Notes under the pieces: generated by a model | Seen by the model: the letters and a program-made list of their open reading frames with translations, nothing else | Databases searched by the model: none | Told to the model about the DNA's origin: nothing | Translations under genes and position numbers: made by a program | Part shown: positions 18,204-26,730 of the stretch, in pieces | Layout of the letters: each line of letters starts with the position of its first letter | Numbering within the stretch: the stretch's first letter is position 1 | Assembly: GCF_021502575.1 (NCBI RefSeq) | Contig: NZ_JAKFGN010000003.1 | Coordinates: 1 to 64,000, forward strand | DNA length: 64,000 nucleotides | Reading direction: 5' to 3' | DNA from: Bradyrhizobium sp. G127 | Lineage (GTDB): Bacteria > Pseudomonadota > Alphaproteobacteria > Rhizobiales > Xanthobacteraceae

Positions 18204-18667
18204 ACGAGGACAAGATGGAAGCCGATGTAGCTTATGCAATTTGCAGGATGAACGAAATCCCGAGCCAGAAGGCAAGGGGATTCCATTTGATGATCGTCGG
18301 AGACGATGGAAATCCGCGGCCTTGGCCGATCATTGTGGTTCGATGGGGCAGGCAGGTGTTCGGCTATCTCAACAAATGTCCCCATGACGGGGTAAATCTC
18401 GATTGGGAGCGCAATCAGTTTCTGGATCCCAACGGAATTCGTCTAATGTGTGGAAAGCACGGAGCGCTGTTCGAACTCGGCACCGGCAGCTGCGTCGAGG
18501 GACCGTGCAAGGGCCAGAGCCTCACGCCGGTGGCGCTGGCCGTGCTTGACGACGACATTTGCGTCGTAGGCGTAAGACTTGTCGAGGACGAAGACACGGG
18601 CGCCGACGAAGCACGCCAGTGTGAGGGCAATGGCGGCGTGTCAGGTAAAACCGGATGGCGCGTTTAA
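18200..18667 (+). CDS. Rieske-type 2Fe-2S protein (1)
   Basis: A 155-residue soluble Rieske protein. Cluster ligands are in KCPHDGVNLDW and MCGKHGALFELGTGSCVEGPCKGQSL, i.e. the C-x-H and C-x2-H pairs. It is translationally coupled to the flavoprotein (ATGA overlap), which suggests the flavoprotein passes electrons through it or the reverse. A second Rieske protein of similar build lies at 31706. Its stop overlaps the convergent gene end by 4 bases. Confidence 0.88.
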   Translation: MNEDKMEADVAYAICRMNEIPSQKARGFHLMIVGDDGNPRPWPIIVVRWGRQVFGYLNKCPHDGVNLDWERNQFLDPNGIRLMCGKHGALFELGTGSCVEGPCKGQSLTPVALAVLDDDICVVGVRLVEDEDTGADEARQCEGNGGVSGKTGWRV

Positions 18668-19278
18668 ACGGGACGATTTTCGTTCCGGTTCTTCACCGGC
18701 TCCATCCGGGCCACGCCTTCCTCGAAGGTGATGATGTCGTATTTCTCATCGAAGCCCATCGCCGCGTCGAGAAGGTGATCGAGCTTGCCGGCCGTGTTGA
18801 GTTTCTTGACGTCATTCTTGTCGATGCTCATCAGGTCCATCATTTCCTTCCACACTGTCGATTCATCGCAAGGCAGGACAAAATATGTGATGTCTCGGAG
18901 GGCCACGCGGTATTTCGCGAGCAGGTCGATGTTGTTGCAGAAGATAAAGTATGTGCCGCCCGGCGTGAGGAGGCCGTCCAGAACTTCGGAGACCACGCTC
19001 AGGTAGGCGAAGGAGTGGATGTATCCCACCAGAATCGGGATTGTGCTGTCACCCTCCCGAACGATGGTCAACACCTGTTCGATCGAGAAATCCGGCGGCC
19101 GCTTTTCATCCGCGAGCTGAGTTTGGAACTTGAGAGCGATATCGCCCCGGAATCCAAACCGGCCCGGCTTCGTTGTCGGCCCTTTGAAGACGGCGTTGAG
19201 CAGGCGCCCCTCGCGGTCGAGCCGGCCAAGGGCGGTCGCCTCAAATCCGGTCAGAGCAGTCTTCTCAAGCGTCGTCAT
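18664..19278 (-). CDS. Unknown protein divergent from AAA+ ATPase (204 aa)
   Basis: A 204-residue protein, not recognised. It begins MTTLEKTALTGFEATALGRLDREGRLLNAVFKG and contains a long mixed core (FSIEQVLTIVREGDSTIPILVGYIHSFAYLSVVSEVLDGLLTPGGTYFIFC) and a helical end. No membrane segment is convincing. The ATG at 19278 has GGAGAAAT before it. A sigma54-type element lies 57 bases upstream, back to back with one for the ATPase gene, so the two may work together in diazotrophic cells (inference). Confidence 0.75.
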   Translation of the reverse strand: MTTLEKTALTGFEATALGRLDREGRLLNAVFKGPTTKPGRFGFRGDIALKFQTQLADEKRPPDFSIEQVLTIVREGDSTIPILVGYIHSFAYLSVVSEVLDGLLTPGGTYFIFCNNIDLLAKYRVALRDITYFVLPCDESTVWKEMMDLMSIDKNDVKKLNTAGKLDHLLDAAMGFDEKYDIITFEEGVARMEPVKNRNENRPV

Positions 19279-19334
19279 GTCATTTCTCCGATTCCCGACA
19301 AAGTCCGGCGTATCAACGCCGCTCCTGCCTCCCA

Positions 19335-19350
19335 TGCAAATTGTCTGCCG
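19335..19350 (-). promoter_or_regulatory. Sigma54-type promoter for the 204-aa gene
   Basis: Minus strand CGGCAGACAATTTGCA has GG and GC 12 bases apart and a perfect TTGCA. The start codon is 57 bases downstream. The 144-base divergent gap holds no exact TGT-N10-ACA site. Confidence 0.55.
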
Positions 19351-19359
19351 GTTTGCGTG

Positions 19360-19375
19360 TGGCGCGAACCGTGCA
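19360..19375 (+). promoter_or_regulatory. Sigma54-like promoter for the AAA+ ATPase
   Basis: TGGCGCGAACCGTGCA keeps GG and GC at the right spacing but has GTGCA instead of TTGCA. The ATPase ATG is 47 bases after the end of this element. Confidence 0.45.
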
Positions 19376-19422
19376 TACCCGGTTCGGCGGAACAATTGAT
19401 CTAGGTCATACGGCACACGCGC

Positions 19423-21126
19423 ATGAAGCTTCAGATAGAGCGGCCCGATTTCGAGACAATGATCGCAAATTTTCCGGGGTTGACGTCACTCAAGGAGCAA
19501 TTGCGCTTTGGCGAAAAGGTGGAGGTGGCGTTCAGTCAGCTTTCGGACGCCGAACTTGGTTTTCTGCGAGAGCTTTATCGCAAGGCCGGACCTGACATGC
19601 AGGTCCGGCTGGCTCAGATCGTAACTCTTCAGCGTGCCTTCCGCGAAGAGAGCATCAGGTTCATCGCAGCGGATCTGGAATCCTTGTTGCCGGCGGTTGC
19701 ACGCTATCTGGTGACGGATGCAATCCGCGGCTGGATGTTCACCGCGAGCGCCGCCAGCCGGCCGCTGCCTTATGTTGTTACGAAGCTCGACTATACGCCG
19801 CCTTCCAATGACGAGACCGGCCGGGCCTTCATCGAATTGAAGGCCAACGCCAAGGGCGCGATCACATCGACAACGCTGAGGATTTCCGCGGGGGACATCG
19901 TTGGAAAGACGGTGCCTGAAATTCTTGCGGCAAAAGGATTTCTGAAGGAAACGCCCGAACTGATCGCCGCTTACGACGATACCGAGGAGCGTTACTTCGC
20001 GTGGCGGGGGCGGTATGGCCTCCAGTTTTCCGGCAGGGGCACTGGCTTCTATACCGAAGATCCGAATTCATCCCATTGTGACACGGACTGGTCCCGCAAG
20101 GACGTGGTGGTGTTATCGTCGGGTGGCGGCGTGGCGCGCCTCGTCAATGACGAAGGTATTCTGACCACGCGTTCGCTCACGCTTGAAGTGACCGGTGATA
20201 TTCTCGGCCAGTATTTGAGAAAGGCCGCCAAAAGCAATCTCTACGACGCCGAAAGCGAGATGGAGGGTGCCAAGGCTTCGATTCCGGACGGCTTGTTCTG
20301 CCGGATTCCCGTCCATCCCTACATGCTGATGTTTCATCTTGAGCTGCATCATCATCTCTGGGTTCACGTCGATGACATGACGCCTTATGTCTATCAGCCC
20401 GATCTGAAGCAAAAGCTGATCCTGCCAGAGGAGCAGACCGATCTCATCGACATCCTGACAGCTGAAATGGATGTCTTGATAGATGACATCGTTGCCGGGA
20501 AATCCGGAGGAACGACTGTTCTGTGCGCGGGGCCTCCGGGTGTCGGCAAGACGCTGACAGCCGAGGTCTACGCCGAAATCATCCAGCGACCGCTTTACCG
20601 CGTGCATTCCGGTCAGCTCGGATTGAATGTCGCGGCGATGGAAACCGCGCTCAAGGATGCGCTGATGCGCGCCCAGCGCTGGGGCGCGGTGATGCTAATC
20701 GATGAAGCCGATGTCTATATCAAGCGCCGTGACGACGATATTGCGATGAATGCTGTGGTTGGCGTATTCCTGCGCGTGCTGGAATACTTCAACGGCCTGT
20801 TGTTCCTTACCACGAACCGCATCGATGACATTGACGAGGCGATCGTCTCGCGGTGCATCGCACTGATCAAATTCCATCCGCCGAATGATGACGCACGGCG
20901 GCGCATATGGGGAGTTATGACCGGACAGTTCGGCCTCGCGGTCGATTCCGCGCTGCTGGATACCCTAGTCGGGACCTTCCCGGAAACGTCGGGCCGCGAC
21001 ATCAAGGGACTGGCAAAGCTCGTTGCCAAGTATTGCCGCCATAAGAAAGTGCCGCCGACGCTGGACGTGTTCGAACGCTGCGCGATCTTTCGCGGGATCG
21101 ATCCGAACGCTTCCTGCCACGCCTGA
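19423..21126 (+). CDS. AAA+ ATPase with large N-terminal domain, nif-linked
   Basis: A 567-residue protein. Residues 1 to about 340 form an N-terminal region I cannot assign; the C-terminal part is a single AAA+ module with Walker A GPPGVGKT (residues 370-377), Walker B MLIDEAD (D427, E428), sensor-1 region LLFLTTNRIDDID and an arginine in AIVSRC. Proteins of this kind remodel or unfold partner proteins. It is not a sigma54 activator: GAFTGA-like loops are absent. It is monocistronic and divergent from the unknown 204-aa gene. Confidence 0.85.
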   Translation: MKLQIERPDFETMIANFPGLTSLKEQLRFGEKVEVAFSQLSDAELGFLRELYRKAGPDMQVRLAQIVTLQRAFREESIRFIAADLESLLPAVARYLVTDAIRGWMFTASAASRPLPYVVTKLDYTPPSNDETGRAFIELKANAKGAITSTTLRISAGDIVGKTVPEILAAKGFLKETPELIAAYDDTEERYFAWRGRYGLQFSGRGTGFYTEDPNSSHCDTDWSRKDVVVLSSGGGVARLVNDEGILTTRSLTLEVTGDILGQYLRKAAKSNLYDAESEMEGAKASIPDGLFCRIPVHPYMLMFHLELHHHLWVHVDDMTPYVYQPDLKQKLILPEEQTDLIDILTAEMDVLIDDIVAGKSGGTTVLCAGPPGVGKTLTAEVYAEIIQRPLYRVHSGQLGLNVAAMETALKDALMRAQRWGAVMLIDEADVYIKRRDDDIAMNAVVGVFLRVLEYFNGLLFLTTNRIDDIDEAIVSRCIALIKFHPPNDDARRRIWGVMTGQFGLAVDSALLDTLVGTFPETSGRDIKGLAKLVAKYCRHKKVPPTLDVFERCAIFRGIDPNASCHA

Positions 21127-21153
21127 AGCACGGCGTGCGGGGCCAAGCTGTCC

Positions 21154-21169
21154 TGTCGCAAACCCGACA
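21154..21169. promoter_or_regulatory. NifA-type activator site for iscA-nifUST
   Basis: TGTCGCAAACCCGACA is an extended TGTCG-N6-CGACA dyad. It lies 60 bases upstream of the -24/-12 element at 21229. Confidence 0.85.
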
Positions 21170-21228
21170 CTCGTCGGAAAAGCAACAGCCGGCGGCTTAA
21201 AGATCAGACTTATCAATATATTGAGGCG

Positions 21229-21244
21229 TGGCATAAGACTTGCC
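21229..21244 (+). promoter_or_regulatory. Sigma54 promoter of the iscA-nifU-nifS operon
   Basis: TGGCATAAGACTTGCC fits the -24/-12 pattern with correct spacing. The iscA start is 41 bases after its end. Confidence 0.85.
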
Positions 21245-21284
21245 AGTTCATTGCTCAACGGTTCTGACAAACGAAGGTCGAGCA

Positions 21285-21605
21285 ATGATCAATCTGACCG
21301 ACAGCGCGCTCAATGCGGTGCGCAATGCGATTTCTGCCGCGGACAAGCCCGTCGATGGCTTGCGTATCATGGTCGAAGCGGGCGGATGCGCCGGCTTCAA
21401 ATACAATCTGGGTCTCGTCGATCAGATCGATCCCGACGATACGGTGATCGAGCGCGATGGCGTCCGGGTTTTCATCGATATGCAAAGCCATGAGCATCTC
21501 GCCGGCACGACCATCGACTTCGTGGTGGCGCTCGAAGGGTCGGGCTTCACCTTCGAGAATCCCAACGCGAAGGCAAGTTGCGGTTGCGGAAAATCGTTTG
21601 CCTGA
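21285..21605 (+). CDS. iscA: A-type Fe-S carrier (HesB/IscA), nif-linked
   Basis: A 106-residue A-type carrier with all three family cysteines: GGCAGFKYN and the C-terminal CGCG in KASCGCGKSF. These proteins carry 2Fe-2S or 4Fe-4S clusters to target proteins. The ATG at 21285 is the family start; an extension to 21240 would run into the promoter. First gene of a NifA-type operon with an Nfu protein, nifS and nifT. Confidence 0.93.
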   Translation: MINLTDSALNAVRNAISAADKPVDGLRIMVEAGGCAGFKYNLGLVDQIDPDDTVIERDGVRVFIDMQSHEHLAGTTIDFVVALEGSGFTFENPNAKASCGCGKSFA

Positions 21606-21662
21606 GGCTGGCCGCCTTCTGCGGATGGCACTTCGCATGTTTCGGAAAGGTCAAATCCCGTT

Positions 21663-21971
21663 ATGGAAAGAAATCAAGTCATGCTGACTGAAGCTGAGCA
21701 TTTGAAGCAACTTCCAGCCGGGAACACAGACCGTGTCGAGATCATCAAGGCTGCCATCGCGGAGATCCGACCGGCGCTGCAACGCGATGGCGGAGATTGC
21801 GAATTGATCGAGGTCGATGGCAACAAGGTCATGGTCAAGCTGACAGGGGCTTGCGTGTTCTGCAAGCTGGCCAGCGCGACACTCGAAGGCATCCAGGCGC
21901 GCGTTGTGGAACGGCTTGGTGAACTCGTCCGCATTATCCCGGTCGCTGGAGCAGCGAAAGCGCGGCATTGA
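21663..21971 (+). CDS. nifU: NifU-like protein, Nfu domain only
   Basis: A 102-residue protein that matches only the C-terminal Nfu domain of NifU: IIKAAIAEIRPALQRDGGDCELIEVDGNKVMVKLTGACVFCKLASATLEGIQ, with the CxxC cluster motif CVFC. The N-terminal IscU-like scaffold and the central 2Fe-2S domain of full NifU are absent. It can hold a labile cluster for transfer. It stands between iscA and nifS, where full-length nifU is found in other diazotrophs. A second ATG at 21681 is possible. Confidence 0.9.
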   Translation: MERNQVMLTEAEHLKQLPAGNTDRVEIIKAAIAEIRPALQRDGGDCELIEVDGNKVMVKLTGACVFCKLASATLEGIQARVVERLGELVRIIPVAGAAKARH

Positions 21972-21994
21972 AGCGACAGTGAAAGAGGCGTTCC

Positions 21995-23203
21995 GTGCGG
22001 CCGATTTATCTCGACAACAATGCGACGACGCGCGCGGATTCAGCCGTTGTCGCTGCGATGCTGCCGTATTTTCTTGAGCAATTCGGAAATGCCTCATCGG
22101 CTCACGCTTTCGGCAGTGAAGTCGCGGGGGCGGTGAAGCAGGCTCGCAAGAGCCTGCAGGCGTTGCTGGGCGCTGCTTTCGATCATGAGATCGTGTTCAC
22201 ATCCGGCGGCACCGAATCCGACAGCACAGCCATTCTTTCGGCTCTTGATAATCAGGACGGCCGCGACGAGATTGTCACGACCGCCGTCGAGCATCCCGCC
22301 ATCCTTGCTCTGGTGGAATATCTCCGGACGTCGCGAGGGATCAAGACGCACCTCATCGGTGTCGATTCAAGAGGGCGGCTGGACATTGAATCCTACCGGC
22401 GCGCGCTTGGCCCGCGCACCGCCATTGCATCGGTGATGTGGGCTAACAATGAGACTGGCACGCTGTTTCCCGTCGCGCAGCTTGCCAGGATGGCGCGCGA
22501 GACCGGCGCGCTGTTCCACACCGACGCGGTTCAGGCGGTGGGCAAGATTCCACTCGATTTGAAAGCGACCGAAATCGACATGCTGTCGTTGTCGGGACAT
22601 AAGCTGCATGGCCCGAAGGGCATCGGCGCGCTCTATGTCCGCAAAGGCACGCGTTTCAATCCGCTGATCCGCGGCGGCCCGCAGGAGCGGCGGCGGCGCG
22701 GCGGCACCGAGAATGTGCCGGGGATCGTCGGATTGGGGAAGGCGGCGGAACTGGCGGTCTCCCTGATGGACGAGGAGCAGACTCGGGTTCGCGCCCTGCG
22801 CGACCGTCTTGAACAAGGTATTCTTGGAATCGGACATTGCTTTGTGCTTGGCGACGAGCAGAACCGTCTGCCGAATACCTCCAATATCGCCTTCGAGCAT
22901 CTCGAAGGTGAAGCCATCATTCATCATCTGAACCGGGCAGGCGTTGCCGCCTCGTTGGGTTCGGCCTGCGCCTCCGGATCGATGGAGCCGTCTCATGTGC
23001 TGCTGGCGATGAACGTGCCAATGAAAGCCCTGCGCGGTGCCATCCGCTTTTCACTGTCGCGTGAAAACACCGTCCACGACATCGAGCGGGCTTTGCAAGT
23101 TCTGCCGGAGATCATCCCAAAGCTGCGGGTCTCATCGCCATCGTGGCAGGAGCACGCTCATGTCACGGCAAGTCCATCCCGATCCGCGGAGCTGACCTCA
23201 TGA
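21995..23203 (+). CDS. nifS: NifS, group I cysteine desulfurase
   Basis: A 402-residue PLP enzyme. It begins RPIYLDNNATTRADSAVV; the PLP lysine is in SLSGHKLHGPKGIGALYVRKG and the active cysteine in SLGSACASGSMEPSHVL, typical of NifS/IscS. It supplies sulfur for nitrogenase Fe-S clusters. The start is a GTG at 21995, giving the conserved N-terminus with no ATG nearby. The stop overlaps nifT by 4 bases. Confidence 0.96.
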   Translation: MRPIYLDNNATTRADSAVVAAMLPYFLEQFGNASSAHAFGSEVAGAVKQARKSLQALLGAAFDHEIVFTSGGTESDSTAILSALDNQDGRDEIVTTAVEHPAILALVEYLRTSRGIKTHLIGVDSRGRLDIESYRRALGPRTAIASVMWANNETGTLFPVAQLARMARETGALFHTDAVQAVGKIPLDLKATEIDMLSLSGHKLHGPKGIGALYVRKGTRFNPLIRGGPQERRRRGGTENVPGIVGLGKAAELAVSLMDEEQTRVRALRDRLEQGILGIGHCFVLGDEQNRLPNTSNIAFEHLEGEAIIHHLNRAGVAASLGSACASGSMEPSHVLLAMNVPMKALRGAIRFSLSRENTVHDIERALQVLPEIIPKLRVSSPSWQEHAHVTASPSRSAELTS

Positions 23204-23421
23204 AAGTTATGATTCGACGTTCTCCGGAAACGGGTCTCTCGATCTACGTGCCGAAGAAGGATCTTGAGGAACCGATCGTTGAGACCGAACATGAGTCGCT
23301 GTGGGGCGGCTGGATTCGCATTGCGAACGGGTGGGTGCTCGATCTGCCGGAAATGGCGGCAGGGACATCGCTTCCCATCACGGTCAATGCTCGCAAGCGC
23401 GGCCAAGAGGGAGAAGATTGA
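23200..23421 (+). CDS. nifT: NifT/FixU protein
   Basis: A 73-residue Nif[53 protein letters not shown]. It is a small conserved protein of nif clusters with no firm biochemical role. Start and stop overlap the neighbours (ATGA with nifS, TGATG with the SIR2-like gene), so all three are translationally coupled. Confidence 0.95.
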   Translation: MKVMIRRSPETGLSIYVPKKDLEEPIVETEHESLWGGWIRIANGWVLDLPEMAAGTSLPITVNARKRGQEGED

Positions 23422-24287
23422 TGAACGCTCCCATTCCGCATATCGAATTTATGAAGCACGTTGATGCCGAGGCGTCGCTGGCTGACATTGCCGTGCGGCT
23501 GCGGGCGGGAGCAATTGTGCCTTATCTCGGGCCGGGTCTCGCGGAATTGTCTAAGCCCGATGTCCCAATGAATCCGGAAGCGCTCGCAGCGTTCTTCGGA
23601 ACGAAGGTCGCGCTGCCGCGCCGTGCGAAAGGCAATGCGTGGGCGTCCGCGCAGCACATCGAAAGCATGAAGCACCGGTCCACGGTCACGGCTTTGATGA
23701 ACGAAGCGTTTGCAACACCCGTGGGGCCAGCGCCGTTTCATCATTATCTGGCCTCACTGCGCCTGCCCATGATTGTCGACACCTGGTACGATGGCGCCAT
23801 GCGCTCGGCGCTGGGGCAGCGCAGCGATTGGGGCGAAGTCCAGGGCATTACCCGCGCCGGGATTGGCGAGGACCGCTGGTATCGCTTTTATGATGCCGCC
23901 GGTGCCGAAGCGGATCGCGCGGCAGCCGGCACGTGGACGACCATCCTCTACAAGCCGCACGGCAGCGTAGTGCCCGCCAAGAATTTTCTGATCTCCGACG
24001 CCGACTATGTCGAGGTTCTGACGGAGATCGATATCCAGACACCGATCCCCGACGTCGTCAAGGATCGCCGTACCGAGCGGAGCTTTGTTTTCATTGGCTG
24101 CCGGTTCAATGACCAGCTCTTGAGAACCTATGCGCGGCAGATCACCAAGCGCTCTGCGGCGACGCACTACGTGATTGTTGAACCTGACAAGCTCTCGAAG
24201 AACGAAATCCGTTTCTTCATCGACCAGGGCTTGACGCCGATCGCCATTTCGCTCGATCGGGCGATCGAAATCCTGCTCGCTGCCTGA
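23421..24287 (+). CDS. SIR2-like protein coupled to nifT
   Basis: A 288-residue protein that looks like the SIR2-like fold found in some nif clusters: [20 protein letters not shown] near the start resembles the nucleotide loop, with [22 protein letters not shown] and [21 protein letters not shown] later, the latter matching SIR2_2-type domains. It could bind NAD(P) or related nucleotides; whether it hydrolyses or deacylates is unknown. One-base overlap with nifT shows it belongs to the nifUST operon. Followed by a 281-base gap with the nifB control region. Confidence 0.75.
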   Translation: MNAPIPHIEFMKHVDAEASLADIAVRLRAGAIVPYLGPGLAELSKPDVPMNPEALAAFFGTKVALPRRAKGNAWASAQHIESMKHRSTVTALMNEAFATPVGPAPFHHYLASLRLPMIVDTWYDGAMRSALGQRSDWGEVQGITRAGIGEDRWYRFYDAAGAEADRAAAGTWTTILYKPHGSVVPAKNFLISDADYVEVLTEIDIQTPIPDVVKDRRTERSFVFIGCRFNDQLLRTYARQITKRSAATHYVIVEPDKLSKNEIRFFIDQGLTPIAISLDRAIEILLAA

Positions 24288-24389
24288 ATTGGCTTTATGG
24301 GTGACTGCTCTCGGCGCTGCAGGGCGATCGGGGACGTCCTGCATTCTACCGTCGGCGGCATCAGCGACGCAGAGCGAAGTCGCCACATC

Positions 24390-24405
24390 TGTAACGTTTC
24401 TAACA
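24390..24405. promoter_or_regulatory. NifA-type activator site 1 for nifB
   Basis: TGTAACGTTTCTAACA fits TGT-N10-ACA. It lies 98 bases upstream of the nifB -24 element. Confidence 0.75.
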
Positions 24406-24429
24406 TACGGCCCGCGATGTCGCCGATGG

Positions 24430-24445
24430 TGTTAGCAAAGCGACA
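24430..24445. promoter_or_regulatory. NifA-type activator site 2 for nifB
   Basis: TGTTAGCAAAGCGACA fits TGT-N10-ACA and lies 58 bases upstream of the -24 element, 40 bases from site 1, so both lie on about the same face of the helix. Confidence 0.75.
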
Positions 24446-24502
24446 GCGGACAGCAGCTCCATAACTCATTGATAAGGCGCGAAAATGCCGTCCCGTTTTC
24501 GA

Positions 24503-24518
24503 TGGCACGCGAGTTGCT
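24503..24518 (+). promoter_or_regulatory. Sigma54 promoter of the nifB operon
   Basis: TGGCACGCGAGTTGCT matches the consensus. Because it lies after the ATG at 24485, that upstream ATG cannot be the nifB start from this promoter. Confidence 0.92.
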
Positions 24519-24568
24519 ATTCCTCCTTTCAAGACTTTCAGTCTCCTGGACAGGAACGAGGAACGGAC

Positions 24569-26131
24569 ATGCAAGCGATAGCACCGCACGAAGGTACCGC
24601 GCCCACAAGCATCGCCCAACTCGACGGCGTGATGCAGGAAATCGCCGAGCACAAGGGTTGCGGAACCACCGGCGGCAGCGGCAAGGCGAGTTGCGGTTCG
24701 GCGGCAGGCCAAGGCGATCTTCCGACCGAGATCTGGGAAAAGGTCAAGAACCATCCGTGCTACAGCGAGGAAGCGCATCATCACTATGCGCGCATGCATG
24801 TGGCGGTCGCGCCCGCCTGCAACATCCAGTGCAATTACTGTAATCGCAAATATGATTGTGCCAATGAATCTCGCCCCGGCGTGGTCAGCGAAAAGCTGAC
24901 CCCGGAACAGGCCGCCAAGAAGGTGCTGGCGGTCGCGTCCACCATTCCGCAGATGACCGTGCTTGGCATCGCGGGTCCGGGCGATCCGCTTGCCAACCCC
25001 GAGAAAACCTTCAAGACGTTCGAGCTCATTTCGAAGACCGCGCCCGACATCAAACTCTGTCTCTCGACCAACGGACTGGCGCTGCCGGATCATGTCGACA
25101 CCATTGCGGGGTTCAATGTCGATCACGTGACGATCACGATCAACATGGTCGATCCTGAAATCGGTGCGAAGATCTATCCGTGGGTGTTCTGGAAGCACAA
25201 ACGCTACACCGGCGTCGAGGCCGCCAAGCTGCTGACCGATCGCCAGTTGCAGGGCCTCGAGATGCTCACCGAGCGCGGCATTCTCTGCAAGGTCAATTCG
25301 GTGATGATTCCCGGTGTCAACGACAGGCATCTCGTCGAGGTTAACAAGGCGGTGAAATCGCGCGGCGCCTTCCTGCACAACATCATGCCGCTCATCTCCG
25401 CTCCGGAACACGGCACGGTGTTCGGTCTCACCGGCCAGCGCGGCCCGACCGCCCAGGAGCTCAAGGCGCTACAGGATAGCTGCGAAGGCGAGATGAACAT
25501 GATGCGCCACTGCCGCCAGTGCCGCGCGGACGCGGTGGGACTGCTGGGCGAGGATCGCAGCGCCGAGTTCACCACCGACAAGATCATGGCGATGGAGGTC
25601 AACTACGATCTCGACAGCCGCAAGGCCTATCAGGCCAAGGTGGAAGACGAGCGGGTCGCCAAGGTGGCGGCCAAGCAGGAAGAACTTGAGACGCTCGCAG
25701 GTGAAATGAGCGATATTAAGCTGTTGGTCTCGGTCGCCACCAAGGGCTCGGGACTGATCAACGAGCACTTCGGTCACGCCAAGGAATTCCAGGTTTACGA
25801 ACTGTCCACGGCGGGTGCCAAATTCGTCGGACATCGCCGTGTCGATCTTTATTGCCAGGCTGGATATGGCGACGAGGACAGCCTCGAGACCGTGATCCGT
25901 GCGATCAACGATTGTCATGCGGTGTTCGTCGCCAAGATCGGCGGCTGCCCCAAGGCGGACCTGCTCAAGGCCGGGATCGAGCCGGTCGATCAGTTCGCCC
26001 ACGAGTTTATCGAGAAGTCGGCGATTGCCTGGTTCAAATCTTATCTGGACAAGGTCAGGAGCGGCGAGATCCAGCACGTCGAACGCGGCGATGCGGAAAT
26101 CCGTCAGGGCGCGCTGATCACGGCGGCCTAA
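24569..26131 (+). CDS. nifB: NifB, FeMo-co radical SAM synthase
   Basis: A 520-residue NifB that makes the NifB-co core (an 8Fe carbide cluster). The radical SAM motif is CNIQCNYC (C-x3-C-x2-C), with further cluster cysteines in NRKYDC, GCGTTGG and [12 protein letters not shown]. The C-terminal about 130 residues form the NifX-like domain ([27 protein letters not shown]). The ATG at 24569 follows AGGAACGAGGAACG and lies downstream of the promoter. It leads a long operon of accessory genes. Confidence 0.97.
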   Translation: MQAIAPHEGTAPTSIAQLDGVMQEIAEHKGCGTTGGSGKASCGSAAGQGDLPTEIWEKVKNHPCYSEEAHHHYARMHVAVAPACNIQCNYCNRKYDCANESRPGVVSEKLTPEQAAKKVLAVASTIPQMTVLGIAGPGDPLANPEKTFKTFELISKTAPDIKLCLSTNGLALPDHVDTIAGFNVDHVTITINMVDPEIGAKIYPWVFWKHKRYTGVEAAKLLTDRQLQGLEMLTERGILCKVNSVMIPGVNDRHLVEVNKAVKSRGAFLHNIMPLISAPEHGTVFGLTGQRGPTAQELKALQDSCEGEMNMMRHCRQCRADAVGLLGEDRSAEFTTDKIMAMEVNYDLDSRKAYQAKVEDERVAKVAAKQEELETLAGEMSDIKLLVSVATKGSGLINEHFGHAKEFQVYELSTAGAKFVGHRRVDLYCQAGYGDEDSLETVIRAINDCHAVFVAKIGGCPKADLLKAGIEPVDQFAHEFIEKSAIAWFKSYLDKVRSGEIQHVERGDAEIRQGALITAA

Positions 26132-26166
26132 GCTTAAGAAACCCGAATGCCGCTTGGGAGTTACCG

Positions 26167-26391
26167 ATGGCGCTGAAGATCATAGCCTCACAATGCACGA
26201 GCTGTTCGGCTTGTGAGCCGGAATGTCCGAATGTCGCGATCACGGAAAAGAACGGCACGTTCGTCATCGATCCGAAGAAATGCACCGAATGCATCGGTCA
26301 TTTCGACTCACCGCAATGCACCGCCGTCTGTCCGGTCGACAATACCTGCGTGATCGACACGTCCTATCCACGATACGTGGCACCGGCATAA
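26167..26391 (+). CDS. fdxN: FdxN-type 2[4Fe-4S] ferredoxin
   Basis: A 74-residue ferredoxin with [16 protein letters not shown] and [23 protein letters not shown], the second motif carrying the insertion typical of nif-linked FdxN. It lies directly after nifB, as in other rhizobia and phototrophs, where such ferredoxins feed electrons to NifB or nitrogenase. Gap to nifB is 35 bases, to the next gene 10. Confidence 0.93.
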   Translation: MALKIIASQCTSCSACEPECPNVAITEKNGTFVIDPKKCTECIGHFDSPQCTAVCPVDNTCVIDTSYPRYVAPA

Positions 26392-26401
26392 GGAGACGGC
26401 G

Positions 26402-26716
26402 ATGAATTTTACCATCACTCCGGCGGCAGAGAGATTCATTCGCCTCATGATCCGCGCGGACGGCGATGCGTCCAGCGGCTTCCGGCTTGCGGTCACCCCC
26501 GGGGGTTGTTCCGGGCTAAGCGCTGATATCAGTGTCAAGCGTGAACCGGCGGCGGGGGAGGCCGTGGTCGAGCGAAACGGCGTGAAGCTGTTTCTACCCG
26601 CCGAGAGCCGTATCCTGCTCGAAGGGGTGACGATCGATTTCGCCGACACGGCGACGCAAACGGGCCTCGTCTTCCATGATCCGAAGCAGGTGTCCTGCTC
26701 GAGTCACGCTCACTAG
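26402..26716 (+). CDS. A-type Fe-S carrier-like protein with altered cysteine motif
   Basis: A 104-residue HesB/IscA-fold protein: ITPAAERFIRLMIRADGDASSGFRLAVTPGGCSGLSADISV, then ILLEGVTIDFAD. The first cysteine (GGCSG) is present, but the usual C-terminal C-G-C is C-S-S (VSCSSHAH), so one ligand is missing; nearby His might substitute. The copy at 21285 keeps all three. It is in the nifB operon with GGAGACGG as ribosome binding site. May bind clusters differently or only iron. Confidence 0.88.
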   Translation: MNFTITPAAERFIRLMIRADGDASSGFRLAVTPGGCSGLSADISVKREPAAGEAVVERNGVKLFLPAESRILLEGVTIDFADTATQTGLVFHDPKQVSCSSHAH

Positions 26717-26730
26717 AGGAGAGACGTCCG

